A stretch of 64,000 bases of DNA from Syntrophaceae bacterium UBA5744 (lineage in GTDB: Bacteria > Desulfobacterota > Syntrophia > Syntrophales > UBA2192), in NCBI GenBank assembly GCA_002419215.1, contig DIFQ01000139.1, positions 227 to 64,226 of the forward strand, read 5' to 3'. Positions 63,441 to 64,000 of this stretch are shown one piece after another (the first letter of the stretch is position 1; every line of letters begins with the position of its first letter). A program made the translations under genes and the position numbers. A model generated the notes under the pieces. The model was not told the origin of the DNA, ran no database searches, and was given only the letters and a program-made list of their open reading frames with translations.

Positions 63441-63695
63441 ATGAAAGACGCATCCAGAGAGATCTTGCGGTTCTGGAAAGTTCAATGGGAAGCGTACATG
63501 AAGTCAATGGTGGCCATGCAGGAGCAGGGGGAGACGATGCTGGAGATGATCCAGAAAAGCGGTGTCCTACAGGAAGGATCGCAAAAAATGGTCAGGGAGT
63601 GGGCGGATAAATACAAGTCAATCCAGAAGACGTATCTGGATATGGTTGAGGACCACTTCAAGAAGCTCGAGGATATTTTCGGGAGTGCCCCGTAA
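63441..63695 (+). CDS. Phasin-like / PhaE-like small helical protein
   Basis: The 84-residue protein is wholly helical, with the pattern FWKVQWEAYMKSMVAMQEQG followed by KMVREWADKYKSIQKTYLDM. This resembles the small phasin/poly(3-hydroxyalkanoate) granule or synthase-subunit proteins. AAGGAG lies 10 nt before the ATG. No PHA synthase gene is inside the window, so the assignment is tentative. Confidence 0.6.
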   Translation: MKDASREILRFWKVQWEAYMKSMVAMQEQGETMLEMIQKSGVLQEGSQKMVREWADKYKSIQKTYLDMVEDHFKKLEDIFGSAP

Positions 63696-63919
63696 TGATG
63701 GACAGTCCGAAAAGCTGCAGCTCCTCCCGGGTGTTCCCTCGAAAAAGGCTGTGAACTGCTTCGTCGTTTTGCCGTGGAGCGCTCCCATGAAGTTCGGTGG
63801 GCGGCCGTGAGAAATGTGGCCACGGCCAGGATTTCCGAAAGGGTCGTCATGGCCGTATCAGGCTGCAGGGCGAGGGCGTTTTCGACCGCTGCAACATCGC
63901 GTCCGCAGAAGACTTATCA
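63696..63919. other. Intergenic or unassigned stretch
   Basis: After the phasin-like gene, ATGATGG starts only a 19-codon frame. I see no gene, RNA or terminator with confidence before the repeat at 63920. Confidence 0.45.
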
Positions 63920-64000
63920 GGCAGGCAACAAAATATCGCAATCGCGCCATTCCCGCGAAGGCGGGAATCTACAAGTGACCGGATGCCGGATCGAGTCCGG
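63920..64000. repeat. CATTCCCGCGAAGGCGGGAATC-type intergenic repeat (continues beyond window)
   Basis: This is the uninterrupted version of the repeat at 58684-58851. CATTCCCGCGAAGGCGGGAA, then TCTACAAGTGACCGGAT and GGATCGAGTCCGG match the other copy at most positions. It runs off the window end. Confidence 0.75.

Overview
The window reads as a chromosomal segment of a GC-rich Gram-negative bacterium, most likely a deltaproteobacterium (Desulfobacterota) of the Syntrophales/Syntrophobacterales type. The support is a complete Tol-Pal operon, two-subunit glycyl-tRNA synthetase, a GAF-MshEN-PilB ATPase, an ADP-forming acyl-CoA synthetase, many PAS/GGDEF/two-component proteins and large radical SAM proteins. 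The placement is inferred from gene content only; no rRNA or tRNA gene was seen.

Layout. 0-9.8 kb: the 3' part of mutS, a pilus/secretion ATPase, a SPASM radical SAM protein of different base composition, a Cys-rich PAS protein, glyQ-glyS and recO. 9.9-13 kb: a pyrR-pyrB-pyrC operon on the minus strand, preceded by a well-formed PyrR attenuator (binding loop, antiterminator and terminator can all be traced). 13.2-18.4 kb: tolQ-tolR-tolA-tolB-pal-cpoB. 18.5-25.6 kb, minus strand: an envelope cluster (ctpA, YibQ-like deacetylase, TPR protein, LolB-like lipoprotein), then a FlhG/MinD ATPase and a diguanylate cyclase. 25.8-37.8 kb: secreted and outer-membrane proteins (TPR-barrel protein, phospholipase A with N-terminal Cys repeats, CAP-domain protein, papain-like protease with a C-terminal BACON-like domain), a MaoC protein, a BASS transporter, an MBL hydrolase and the acyl-CoA synthetase. 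37.9-42.6 kb is accessory: a RAYT-type transposase inside a perfect 19-bp inverted repeat, a VapBC-type toxin-antitoxin pair, a DUF1624 membrane acyltransferase, a GYD protein and an unknown gene. 42.7-58.2 kb: HepT-like protein, isochorismatase-like hydrolase, small zincin, DUF697 protein, DMT transporter, GT39-like protein, an esterase, a large lipoprotein, DUF1846 protein, site-2 protease, B12-binding radical SAM protein and a two-component system. 59-63.7 kb: a PAS-LuxR regulator followed by a stress cluster (two Hsp20-like proteins, a Cys-containing small protein, UspA, a CBM48/AMPK-beta-like domain and a phasin-like protein).

The most unusual signal is in the intergenic DNA. Many gaps carry palindromic elements whose arms are arrays of exactly four short degenerate units: 31 nt for GGGNNNN heptads (4x7 plus a closing GGG) or 32 nt for octads of three other sequence families. 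The arms face each other across a 30-80 nt spacer that sometimes holds a terminator. By hand count there are 11 arms of exactly 31 nt and 14 of exactly 32 nt, plus shorter ones. Several arms begin on, or contain, the stop codon of the adjacent gene. The heptad arms also fit the G-quadruplex rule. No feature class I know describes a set with constant arm length but four unrelated unit sequences.
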